Assembly: GCA_013396915.1 (NCBI GenBank)
Contig: VWZL01002834.1
Span: forward strand, 2,141,980-2,205,979
Source of the DNA: Stercorarius parasiticus
Taxonomy: Eukaryota > Chordata > Aves > Charadriiformes > Stercorariidae
Direction of reading: 5' to 3'
DNA length: 64,000 nucleotides
In this document: in pieces, positions 50,021-60,345 of the stretch
Numbering within the stretch: position 1 is the stretch's first letter
How the letters are laid out: every line of letters starts with the position of its first letter
Program-made: the position numbers and the translations under genes
The notes under the pieces: model-generated
Seen by the model: only the letters and a program-made list of their open reading frames with translations
Databases searched by the model: none
What the model was told of the DNA's origin: nothing

Positions 50021-53000
50021 GTTGGCCTGGCCACCTCTGATTGTGTAGCGGTCTATATGTGCAAGGAATTAGGGTAGTATGACAAGTAAGTACAGTTACA
50101 TTAAGTTAAATGCATTCCAGAAGAAAGCAACTTCTGCTCCAAAATCCTAACAAACAAAGCAGAAAAAAACCACCAAACCTCAATTGCCCAGAATCTTGCT
50201 TATGATATGTACCTAGTGCCTGGAAATTCTCCAAATTTAAGTGACAAATGTTTGGAGCTGCAGTATGTGAAATGGTTCCATACCTCCTTTCTGAGCAATG
50301 CAAACATGGAGCGATTTGACCGCATGCTGCTTCAGCTCAATCATGGGCTGGGAATTTTGTACCGAGTTTTAGCCTAAGAGCAGTTACAACAGCCTAACTT
50401 ATAAATCTCTACAAGATCTTAAGAAGATGCTACTGATCTCCAGATGATGGCCTCTTAGATATTATTACTGAAACTTTCTGGAAGTAGTGCAAACCAGGAG
50501 GGAGCAATTAATCCTTGGAGTAACCCCATTTACTCTAGCAGCTTGGCCCTGAGGGAGTGGGAGCACTTGATGCCTCACAGCAGCCCCAAATGTCAGTATT
50601 TCTCCCCTTGTTCGTTTGCCTGCTTGCTGTGGTAGATTTCATGCTGTTATAAGCTGTTTATGTACAGCCTGATCAAAGTACTTAATGACAGGGTTAATTT
50701 CTACATATAATGAGGAAGTCAAGACAGGAGACAGGTACTGTGTAATCAAATTTTTCATTTTGGAATTTGTTTCTCTTCGTGAAGGGCTTAGCTTTGATTT
50801 TATTACCATTACTGTCTGCATTTACTGTTCTTTCTAGTTTCTCAGATGAGCTAAACCTACTGCGGAAATAGTGGAGGCACTGAATTGTTCCAACCGCTTC
50901 CATAAAAGTATGACGATAAAGTAAAAAGAGTCTATAACTTCTCTGCAACAAGACCTTAAAATGCAGTTTGGTTTGGGGGACAGTTCTGAATAAAATTACA
51001 CTTCTTGAATAATCTACGAGGGCATCTAATCCTCTTTTTATGACTCAGTAGGTATGTGCACAAACATGGATGCTTAGGTATGTGTGTACATAGCCAGAGA
51101 AAGAGACAAAGATCGTGGTAACATCTGTAAATCTTATAGTTCATGAAGCGTGTGTCTTCGGCAAGACTTCAGAGACATAAGTGAATCCCCACAGCATCCC
51201 TTTGAAAGAGTTGATGGTGAAAAAGAGGTTAACAGTCCTTATTTCTCAAAAGATGGAAATGAGACATGGAGCATTAGATCTGCATTTGCCCTGCTTATTT
51301 TGGTTTTCATTCTTAGATGCACTGAGCACTTGAATATTTCTGGACATTCAAAAATACAGGGGTACAGAAGTAATGGAGGCCTTAGAAAATACGGCTCTCG
51401 CTGAGGTAGCCAGCTTCAGGAATCAAGCTGGAAGTGGAGACGAAATTAAACCTGGGCATATCCAGTTTACCCTGCATCCACTGTGTTTCTCTTTTACTAG
51501 CACTCTGTAAATTTTAGAAAAACACTGATTTAAAAGTTCATGTGATGCTAAATTCTGTGAACCACCGTTAGGCAAGTTTCCTTCTAGCCGAGGTAGAAAT
51601 CTTTCTTTGTGAGGAAAGTGTGCACCTCTGTGAGCACCACTGTGCAAGCAGTAGTTTGCGAATGCGGTGGGAGGCTTTGCTTATGCTAATTTGGGCTCAG
51701 TCATGCACCTTCTTTTCCTCTTTTACATGCAAATAGCAGCTGTGTCAGTCTCTGGGATGCCTGCTTGTTCCTTTAACGGAGAGATTCCAGTTCATACCTT
51801 CAACCAGTGCATTTGTGCGTGGGCAGAGGTATAGCGCAGTGGTACAGTTGCTGACAAGGAAAGAGCTGTGATGGAGGTTGGAACAAGTTAGTGAAATAGA
51901 GAAGTTTTGAAAGAAGACGCTGATCTCTTCCGGAGTGTTTTCATGTATTAAAAAAAAAAGGGGAGGAAAGGGGAGAACAGCAGAAGACTACACAAAATGA
52001 TAATCCATGATCCTGCCCCCATAAAAGGGGATCTCTTGATTGCCAGAGGGATCCATTTCTTTCTTCTGAACCTGACGGTTCAGGCAGCAGCCGCGGAGCT
52101 GGAACGGTGGTGGATTGAGTGCAGGTGCTTTGATTCCTCACTGAGGTGCCCTGGTGCTGAGGGAGCTGAGGTGTCCTGCTGGGAGCCACGACAGTGCCAC
52201 GTTCACCTGGGTTCTGCAGGTCCTGTGCCCCAGAGGGTCCTTGGCCTCTCTGAGCCGCTGGCTGCTCTGCTCTGCCATCATTTTCCATGGTGGGGTGAAG
52301 TGTGTCTGCCCTGAGGTTCACGGTACTTGCTTGGGGCCAGCAGGCAAATTGAGTAGAAGCAATTGAAAAGAAAGCATATTGGTGTGATGTTATTTTCTCC
52401 TCTGTCTTCAGCCTTCTTCGCTGCTTTATGGTTGTGGCTACCTGAACCTGGCCACTATGTTATTGTGACCTCTTCCTCTCCTGTGATCTCTTCCTCTTCT
52501 GAAAGGCCATCCCTCCTCTTGTGTCACAGAAGTCAATGCAAAATGAAATCAGATAAAATTATTTCCATGGCATCACTTTGGATGCTACAGAACTTGCTGA
52601 AGAAAGTAGGCATTAGTGCCATGCAGGCCACGCAATGTAAGTGGTGTACAACAAGGACCTGTTTAAAAGGGTGTTTGATTTAGGGTGCAAGGATTTCCAG
52701 GAATTTGGAGTGCAAAGTTTTCTAGGAAGGTCAGCTCAAAGAAATATGATGTCCCTGTGAAGTTCTCAGTTGAGTCCGTAGGCGACTTGCCACAGGGTTT
52801 TCCGAAGGTGACAGCTTGCCTTTCAGAAAGCCCTGGCCAGCGTTTGTCTGTTCTCTCCCGAGAAGACTGCCTTGATGTCAGTGCCACACTGGGACTCAGT
52901 GTACAGCTAGGACTCAGCATACATCCGCTTCTTTGTGTGTCCATGGACATCCTTGGAGGCTGTAACATAATAACTGTGAAATAACTTGTGCTTCAGCTCC

Positions 53001-53025
53001 CCTTTGATCTGGTTTATAATCTTCT

Positions 53026-53061
53026 TAAATATATATATATAAAAAATATAATATATATATT
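53026..53061 (+). repeat. (AT)n-rich microsatellite
   Basis: Two alternating AT runs flank an A-run; almost self-complementary. It directly precedes the CR1 copy and may be its insertion site. Confidence 0.9.
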
Positions 53062-53064
53062 CAG

Positions 53065-53605
53065 TTGCATGAGGTTCAACAATGACAAGTGTTGGGTCCT
53101 GCACTCGAGTCACAATAACTCCATGACATGCTACAGGCTGGGGGAGGAGTGTCTGGAGAGCTGCCTGGCAGAGAAGGACCTGGGGGTGTTGGTCGACAGC
53201 TGGCTGAATATGAGCCAGCAGTGTGCCCAGGTGGCCAAGAAGGCCAAACAGCATCCTGGCCTGTATCACAAGTGGTGTGGCCAGCAGGACTAGGGAAGTG
53301 ATCGTCCCCCTGTACTCGGCACTGGTGAGGGCCCACCTCGAGTACTGTGTTCAGCTTTGGACCCCTCACCACAAAAAAGCCATTGAGGTGCTGGAGCGGG
53401 TCCAGAGAAGGGCAANAAAGGGTTGTCAACCATTGGAACAGGCTGCCCAGAGAAGTGGTTGAGTCACCATCCCTGGAGGTAATGAAAAGATGTAGACGTG
53501 GTGCTGAGGGACATGGTTTAGTGGTAGACGTGGCAGTGCTAGGTTAATGGTTGTACTCGGTGATCTTAAAGGTCTTTTCCAACCTAAACGATTCTATGAG
53601 TCTAT
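53065..53605 (+). mobile_element. CR1 LINE, 5'-truncated with internal deletion
   Basis: The copy encodes the end of the CR1 reverse transcriptase: [20 protein letters not shown], then VAKKA, then, after a frameshift, [19 protein letters not shown] and [10 protein letters not shown]. It jumps near 53420 to the extreme C-terminus (WNRLPREVVESPSLEVMK in another frame), so the roughly 80-90 codons usual between these blocks are missing. The 3' UTR ('ggtcttttccaacctaaacg') and terminal 'attctatgagtctat' close it at 53605. The unresolved base at 53416 lies at the deletion joint. Frameshifts, deletion and truncation make it non-functional. Family and orientation are secure; the subfamily is not assigned. 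Confidence 0.95.
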
Positions 53606-55319
53606 ATCCCCTCCATGTGTGCAAGTGACAGAGAGTGGGATAAGGGAAAGAAACACACGTACATGCTTCAGTCATACTGCTGAGTGAAAGTGATGCCATC
53701 TTTACATAGGGAAGGCCCTTAAACAGCTCTCTAGCCTCTCCACTGATGTGTGGGGAAACAAGGTTGTGACCTGTAGGGTTTCCATTGACTCCAAATTTGG
53801 TAACAATTAATTAAGTGGGTAATATGTTGTGACACAATAGGATGAAATCCTGGCCCTAGTAATGGCAGTGGATTTTGGTATGGATTTTGAAGGTATTTTA
53901 GGATTTCAGCTGTAGAAATTAGTGGCAAACTTCATGATGAAATAATCTAGTTATTTCCTGTCAAACAGAGGCTACTCAGAAACATGGATATTACAGAAAA
54001 TGCTTTTCAAATGGAAATTTATCCTGTTGCAAAGGAACATCTTGAGCAATTGACCCCACCAAGTAATACATGCATATAATAAAGTTATTGCCTGTCTATT
54101 TAAAACTTCCGTGTAACAATGTGGGTGGATCTAGTTATGCTGTTCTCCGCCATAATGACAATTTACCCAAAGCAATTTGATGCCTGGCCTAAATTTTGCA
54201 AAAATATCTGGTCTTTAAAACCTTTGAGAAAGGGAGATATTTGCACCTGACATGTCTACAAGTAACGTAGATCAGGTTATTGATCGGTCTTGTATATGTT
54301 GTTTTCCAGTGGGAGGATGAGATGGAGAGGCCAATCCGTTACTGCAGCTATCTTCCACTGGAAAGCAATAGCGCTAATGATACAGGTTTTCAATAGCTGA
54401 TTTATATTATCCTGCAGTCAATAAAAACTCATGATTTTGTCACTGCATTGCTTAAAGCAATACTCCCAAATGCTGGCAGGCCCCAAATCTGACCCTCTGT
54501 TAACACAGCTGCTGTGTTACAAGCAGGTTAAAGCTTAACAAAACCCCACCAGTCCTCCAGAATATGGTCTGGACAAGCTCTTTGCTCGCTGGTCCTGTGA
54601 GCCCCCAGCTGGTATGAGGCTCGTTCCAGTGAGCGATTCCTGCAAAGACTAGCTATGGCTCCACCAGCTTCTCCCATGCACCATGCCACCCAGGGGGGAA
54701 GGATGAAGGAGTTACAGTCCCTTCCCTGGGCAAATATTGCACTTAAAATCTCAGTGACTGACTGCTAATTTGGTGGTGATTGACGAGAAATCTGTGTCAG
54801 TGGCTATAAATGAGAGGCAGTAACTGGATCCTGTCTTCCTCATTCCAGTGATGTGAGTGCTTTGAGTGCCACAGAGGAACTGCCTGCTGAATCCAGCATG
54901 GTGCAAAGCTCCTGAGGGGGACAGCGGCAGCAGCGAGGAGCTCTGTTTGTTGGAGAAGGCATTTGACAAGCCGTACGAGAGCCAGCCTGAGCGGTCAGTG
55001 GGCACAGTCCCATCTTCTCTTTCGGTTGTGTTTGAACATGAGAGTGGTCCCCTCAGAGCGGACTGTTGTAGCAGGTCAGCTTGCCTCGGGATGCGCTGGT
55101 GGTTCCCAACAACACGTGCAGGAGGGAAAGGCCATGTGCAGACCAGCCGTGCGCTGGCAGGAGAGCGCACAGGTAGCGTGGAGGTTTGCATGGTCAGATG
55201 GGCTGACCTGCAGGGACAGCACGCAGCTTTTTGGATTTGTACACACCCTGTTTTCACACAAATATTTCATGCAGATTTGTAACATGCGATAGCTGCCAAG
55301 CATCTTTTACACAGTCACA

Positions 55320-55520
55320 GTCTAGTGACTGAGGGATCCACTAATTAAGAAGCCCCTAATTAGGCTTTTAAATGATAAACTGTAATAGCTCTAGTGCAGC
55401 TGTTGTAAACTATAGAGTAAATTATACGCAGTTGAAAGAGGCTTTAATTACGTATTTATGTAACAGACTTTAAGGACTTTGAAAGATAAAAGAATTTTTA
55501 GTATCTGCAATTAAAAAACC
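55320..55520. promoter_or_regulatory. Possible conserved noncoding element with TAATTA motifs
   Basis: This AT-rich but non-repetitive stretch contains CTAATTAAG, the perfect palindrome CCTAATTAGG (55355-55364), TTTAATTACG and ATTAAAA. These are homeodomain-type words at higher density than nearby. There is no simple repeat and no open frame. Developmental enhancers in vertebrates often look like this, but only cross-species alignment can show it. Confidence 0.2.
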
Positions 55521-56730
55521 AAGAGAGTAACAATAGAGCTCTTAAACCAATGAAAGCAAGGATATTCAAAGTTAATCTGAAAAGCTGCGCTGATACTTCC
55601 TTTTATGCTCATGGCATTCTAATTTTGGGGGGGTTGGTTTTCTTCTTTTTTGCTTTCATAATGGCTGAGATAAAGAAGTATTGTCAGCCAGGAGTTTATG
55701 TCCCCTGCTCTCGATTTCCTAGCTTTTGTAGATCCATGTACACCATTAATGGTACTTCGGCAAACTTTCTGTGGTTTCATTTTTGCAGAAATCCTAGCAA
55801 GATGACCCTTATCAGCAAGCTTTTCTCCTTGCATCCTGATTTACTGAATGGTTAGTTGTACATATGCCTTTGTGAAGTCAACAGCTCAAAAATTGGTTGT
55901 ATTGGGCCCTTGGAGGCCATGTTCAGGCCAATTGGTGCAGTTTTGGCAGCCATTCACCACGCTGTGCTTAGGAAGTGGAGACAAGGTTTGGATGTATCTG
56001 GGACTCTTCAGCTATTTGGAGATTACACTCCAGGCTTCTTTTTTACAGGGCTCAGTCCTGCCTCACTGAAATGGAGGAGAGTTTAGCCCTTGCCCACCTT
56101 TGGGGCTGGACCAGACTCCACTCTGTCTACCCCTTAGACATCAGCACTGCTCCTCTTGCCCCTGCTCTGCCTGATAGCACCTCTCTTGGTAACCTCACCA
56201 GTTCTGTCTCCAAACTCGTAACTGCCCTCAGCCTCCCTCATTTACCCAGCCCCGTTTGCTGCCCTTCCTTGCCACCTCCCATCACAACCAACACTGATGC
56301 ACTGCAGTGAACAAATGCCTCTTTACAGAGAAATATATCTCTGATGCGCCATCCGTTGCCTAATGGCTTTGCTCATCTGTTGCCAGTTCTTTTCCTTTCT
56401 TAGGTTATCGCTGCTCAGGACGGGGCTGTGCCTTTTGTGCCTGTGTAGTGCCACCGCACAGAGGACACAGACATCAGTGATGTGCAGAGAGCTCAGTACC
56501 TTTAGCTGCTCTCAGGGACTGGCCTTCACAGCTGTAGGACTCAGCAGCCCATGACAGCCCAACAAGGTAGTGCTTTTTGCTTATTCCAGCCACATCCAAG
56601 TATTTTTATCTGGAAATGTCACAGCAAGGGAAATAAGGAATACAGTTCTCACAGTTAATTTTTATGGCTGATTAATTAGCCCAAAGAGTATTAAATTGTG
56701 CTAATGTAGTTTGCCTCTTCGATGCTGTCT

Positions 56731-56805
56731 TTTGACTTCAATGGAACTAAATACATGCTTGAAGTTAACTACATGCCTAAGTGCTGTGGTGAATCGGGGC
56801 CTAGG
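56731..56805 (+). repeat. Ancient amniote interspersed repeat module
   Basis: The run 'tgacttcaatggaactaa', 'catgcttgaagttaac', 'catgcctaagtgctgtgg' and 'gaatcggggcc' matches a repeat text I know from turtle and crocodilian DNA ('tgacttcaatgggact...catgcttaaagttaagcatgtgcttaagtgctttgctgaatcggggcc'). I am confident of the resemblance but not of the family name. It is the best preserved of several such pieces in the window. Confidence 0.5.
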
Positions 56806-56855
56806 GCATTAATTAGAACTTGGCTCAGATTTACTTTCAAGGCTTTCCCCCCCTC

Positions 56856-56872
56856 TTTTTTTTTTTTTTTTT
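56856..56872 (+). repeat. Poly-T tract
   Basis: Seventeen consecutive T after a C-rich segment. Simple repeat. Confidence 0.9.
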
Positions 56873-57977
56873 AACTCTTCAGCGCTCAGCAGTTTAATTG
56901 GTATGCAGATGTTCCCCTTTATTGCTGGCAGAGGCCTCTGTCACTGTTCTGAAGGTACTCAGACATCAAGGCTGGTACAGTGGGCAGGAAGAAACCCCCC
57001 CTGAAGGCTTTCAAGCTTTGTGGGAAATAGTGATGTATGAGACAGGGATTCCTTTGGAACCTGAAGGGAACATGACAGACAGAATAATATGGGAGGAAAA
57101 CATTGTCTTCACAATTGAGACTGATGGTCTCATCTTGTCTCCTTGTTATTGTTACCAACCAAGACTGAGATGAGCTTTCTTATGAAGAACTCCATTTCAT
57201 GGCAGGTTCTATATGTTGGACACACTGCGCTCAGTGGTAGCTTTCCATCCAAGGTACAGATATTGACAGGCTCTGAGGAACCCTTTGGGGTAGTGTTTTA
57301 GCTTGAAACCTAAAATTCCTTCCAGCATTGAGATGCATTTTGTCAGGAATGACAGTTGCAATTTGATAATCTTTTACCACTTTGCCTGCCTATCTCAAAC
57401 AGCTAGCTGGAGGGGAGAAACCCAGAGTTGTTGGGGACAGGAGTGTCAGCTTTATGAATCAGCTTTTCTCGCACTTTATTAATTTCACTTTCCAGTGGTT
57501 AGTGCATGTTTGCAAGAGACAATTGATTTGTACAGATCTGTGTAGGATGGAGCAAAGCTGGAACTAAAGGAGGAGTGCAAGTTGATAGCAGTGCAATAGC
57601 TCTAATTGACAAATACCAAAGATGCTTTTTACAGCAACTTTTCTTCTGCTATTTAGGTTAAAAATGGCCCTCAATTTGTCCTCTGACCGCCACGTTCAAA
57701 AAGAAGTGTTTTCATGTATATTCATTTCAAATGGATTAGCTTGAAATATTAAGCGCTCATTTTCTATAGTTGTATTTTCAAGTTAGATGATTCAAAATGC
57801 TGTTGTGCAAAGTACAGGAAGATGGCTGTTTCTGAACTCCTCCAGAGTAAAAGCTGTCTTTCAGGGGACACTTTGCACATGTGAGATTTGTGTTAGTATT
57901 TTTTGGCACCCACAGTTTCATCAGAAATGCATTTCAGCTAATGGGAGGCAGAAGGACTAATACACATGCTGCATGTT

Positions 57978-58012
57978 GTGGGTGCAAAAATGCAAATAGA
58001 AATTACACCCAC
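57978..58012. promoter_or_regulatory. Octamer (POU) motif within a short inverted repeat
   Basis: A perfect ATGCAAAT octamer (57990-57997) lies in the loop between GTGGGTG (57978-57984) and CACCCAC (58006-58012). The octamer is the POU-factor consensus; GGGTG/CACCC words suit KLF/SP factors. This is motif-level evidence only. Confidence 0.2.
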
Positions 58013-59829
58013 CACAGAACGGGCTAGGAAAATGTACATTCCTGGATGTGAGCAGGGCAGGTTAGGAAACATCATCTTCCTTTTACAATTGGCTGTTACT
58101 CTTTACATTTCTGGAGAACTGGGATCTTGCTGTTAATCTTACAAAAATAGATGCTGTGGTGAAGCCTCAGGCATGAATAAAATTGGATGTTAATCTCAAA
58201 GCAGATTTTTTACAGCTATGCACTCAGAGCCAGTGAATCCAAATGATTTTGGAAACTCTGTGTTTGTTACTTATTTAGATCAAAATGCCACGGGGAAAGA
58301 GGTCAGTGGCCCAGGTACATATTGTAACATTTGTGGCTCCTTAAAGTTGAACAGATAAGCGCAGCAAACATTAAACATCTCTGGCTTGACACAAATAATA
58401 GGCAAAGCTGAAAAAAGCCTGCTGACAAGAGGAGTGGGTGTTGGTGGGTGACTTGCTGCAGTTTTAGAGCTGTTAAGTGTAGGTTTTTTAGCATTTTCAT
58501 TATTTAAAAGTGGAGTGGTAGTTTCTTCACTCCCTCTGAAAAGTTACTAATTTACTCTGAAATACAGGGTAACCCACAATGATTTAACAGATTTGTAATG
58601 TTCTTTAGAGTGATTTCAAGTAACAGACACCCTCCTTCTCTCCAAGCTTCCCACAGTCTCTGCTCTGCCCTCACTCCTTTCTCTGTGTACCTCTAGACCG
58701 AAATGCAAAGCAGGGGTGCCCCACGTGTGGCTTTCATCCTTCTAGCTCCAGTGGCAACAGGTTGGGTGGCTTTGACCACTGGTGCTCATGCAGGTTTGCC
58801 TTGTTCCCCGTGTTCAGAAACAGAGGCTGAGTTAGCTATGTTTGGATGTTGGGAATGGCATCCTAGAGCATGGAGTAGTTAAAAAGCTGCTGCTCTGCAG
58901 GTACTGCTGCAAGTGGACAGGCCTTCCCTGATGTGCAGAGGCTGCCTAGTGCATGGAAAGTGCTTAGCGGAGCATGGATGAGGACCATGATTAAGGTCCC
59001 CAGGATGCTCCTGGAATACAGGCAGCATTAAGTAATCTGCAGTCCTCTGTGTCTGATTCAGAGCAGGCAGCTGGATTATGTTCCCAAGGGGCTGTCCAAC
59101 AAGATGGGCAGCCCGCGGGGGTGGGAGGCGGTCAGGGGATTTTTCTCTGGTTGCTAGACTGAACGGTTCTCAGCTATCTCATGCTTCATCCCACTTATGC
59201 CTATGTATTGCTGTGCTGAATAACCATGCCTATGGCAGGATGCTTAAACCAGAGGGCCTTCGCATGACTGACATTTAAATTGGATGGAGCCTCGCTGAGA
59301 AGGAGCCGGCCTTGCATGTACTCAGAGAGGTCTCTGGTGGTTTGTGGTAAGGAATTGGGACCTGGGGCTGAAGCCACAACCTCCAGGACTAAACCACAGA
59401 ATTTACACAACTGCCAAGGGCTCCTCATTTGCCTTCCCAGCTGATGGTCTGTGTCACCACACAACTGCTGCTTTTCTCCCTGCTCTTGTCATTGCTGTTT
59501 GAGGGAAGAATCTATTTTGTTCAATACAGCAATGCTGTCTAGCTTAGTTTAATTTTATTAACTGCTGATCATTTGTTACTATTCAGTGCATCCGTGCGTT
59601 TGTTTAGGTAGAAATACTTGAATGGAAAGATAGATGGAAATGCTGAAAAGGTTCTGGAGGACTCCAGGGTTTCTTTTGCTCTTCTTTTTTCCCCTGTTCT
59701 AGGAGGCCTGGAGAATGCTTATGCATTCATAGCAGAAACTATTCAACATCTATGGCCCTGAAAGGTCACTATAAGTTTTTATTGGTCTTCTGGTGTGACT
59801 GGTATAGATCACATCTTCTAGTCTTCTAG

Positions 59830-59869
59830 CAAACTTTAAGGAAGAAAGCTTTTGTTACAAGGAGAGATG
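59830..59869 (+). other. Candidate small exon A
   Basis: An acceptor ('catcttctagtcttctag') ends at 59829 and a consensus donor (ATG|GTAAGT) starts at 59870, giving a 40-base exon. Read in the phase that fits the next candidate, it is open (QTLRKKAFVTRRD). Very short; supported only by splice-site quality and phase agreement with 60220-60345. Confidence 0.15.
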
Positions 59870-60219
59870 GTAAGTTTGTGCACCCAGCCTCTATTTGGAA
59901 GAATATTTTGTTGTGAAACCTTTCTTCTTACAGAGGCCTGAGCCAACTGAGCTTACAGAGTGGCTAAGCGTGGCCATATTAGTCTGGAGAGATGTCACCC
60001 TCAGGGATTCGCACATATGACTCTCCTTGACTTGAATTGGAGAAGGGCCAGAGTTTGTTCGCTTTCACTTTCTGTCACTGAGAAAAATGAATGCTGTTCT
60101 ACAAAAGCTATACTTTCTTCCTTTCTTCCCAAGTAGATGATGACTAAAGAAGGCCTGAACTGAGTAGAGATATTCTTATATTTACTTGAAATGAATGTAG
60201 CTCATAACTCTTATTTTAG
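59870..60219. other. Putative intron between candidate exons A and B
   Basis: Begins GTAAGT and ends 'cttattttag'. AT-rich, no other feature seen. Confidence 0.15.
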
Positions 60220-60345
60220 CACCAATCTGGAACACTACTGTGAACAGATTTACAATGTCTGCCTGTTCCTTACCTTGGCATTCTGGCATTTATGCTCATT
60301 CTTGCACTGATACTTGGGAGTTTAATGAAGCCAAATGTCTGAAAG
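60220..60345 (+). other. Candidate exon B, 126 bases, phase 1-1
   Basis: An acceptor ('aactcttattttag') ends at 60219 and a consensus donor (AAG|GTAAGT) begins at 60346. Only one forward frame is open; it gives PIWNTTVNRFTMSACSLPWH, then SGIYAHSCTDTWEFNEAKCL. This has three cysteines and one N-glycosylation-type NTT. It starts and ends in phase 1, the pattern of extracellular protein modules, and joins candidate A without a stop. I do not recognise the domain. By chance roughly one in three such segments would have an open frame, so this is weak without RNA data. Confidence 0.2.

Larger units (their letters stand above)
43391..53025. other. Noncoding stretch, no recognised gene
   Basis: No supported gene. 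Holds an 11-base-arm hairpin at 44866-44891, a MIR-like relic at 49960-50020, and a possible amniote repeat word ('gagttcagtgggagcaag') at 48532-48549. ORFs up to 153 codons (44789-45250, minus) show no domain. An A-run lies near 51950-51959. Confidence 0.55.
53606..59829. other. Noncoding stretch, no recognised gene, possible conserved elements
   Basis: No supported coding gene. Overlapping ORFs at 54751-55303 (168 codons minus, 138 plus) are in a GC-richer block and lack domains. A looser inverted repeat pairs 54303-54312 with 54355-54364. AT-rich, homeodomain-motif-rich segments occur at 55.3-55.5 and 56.6-56.7 kb. T-run at 56856-56872. Confidence 0.5.

Noticed and set aside
54303..54364. 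Possible microRNA hairpin from TTTCCAGTGG and CCACTGGAAA
   Set aside because: Only the ten end bases pair; the 42 bases between them do not continue the stem.
54751..55303. Overlapping ORFs of 168 (minus), 138 and 109 (plus) codons
   Set aside because: Long frames on both strands in several phases show a stop-poor GC-rich block rather than one selected frame. No domain seen.
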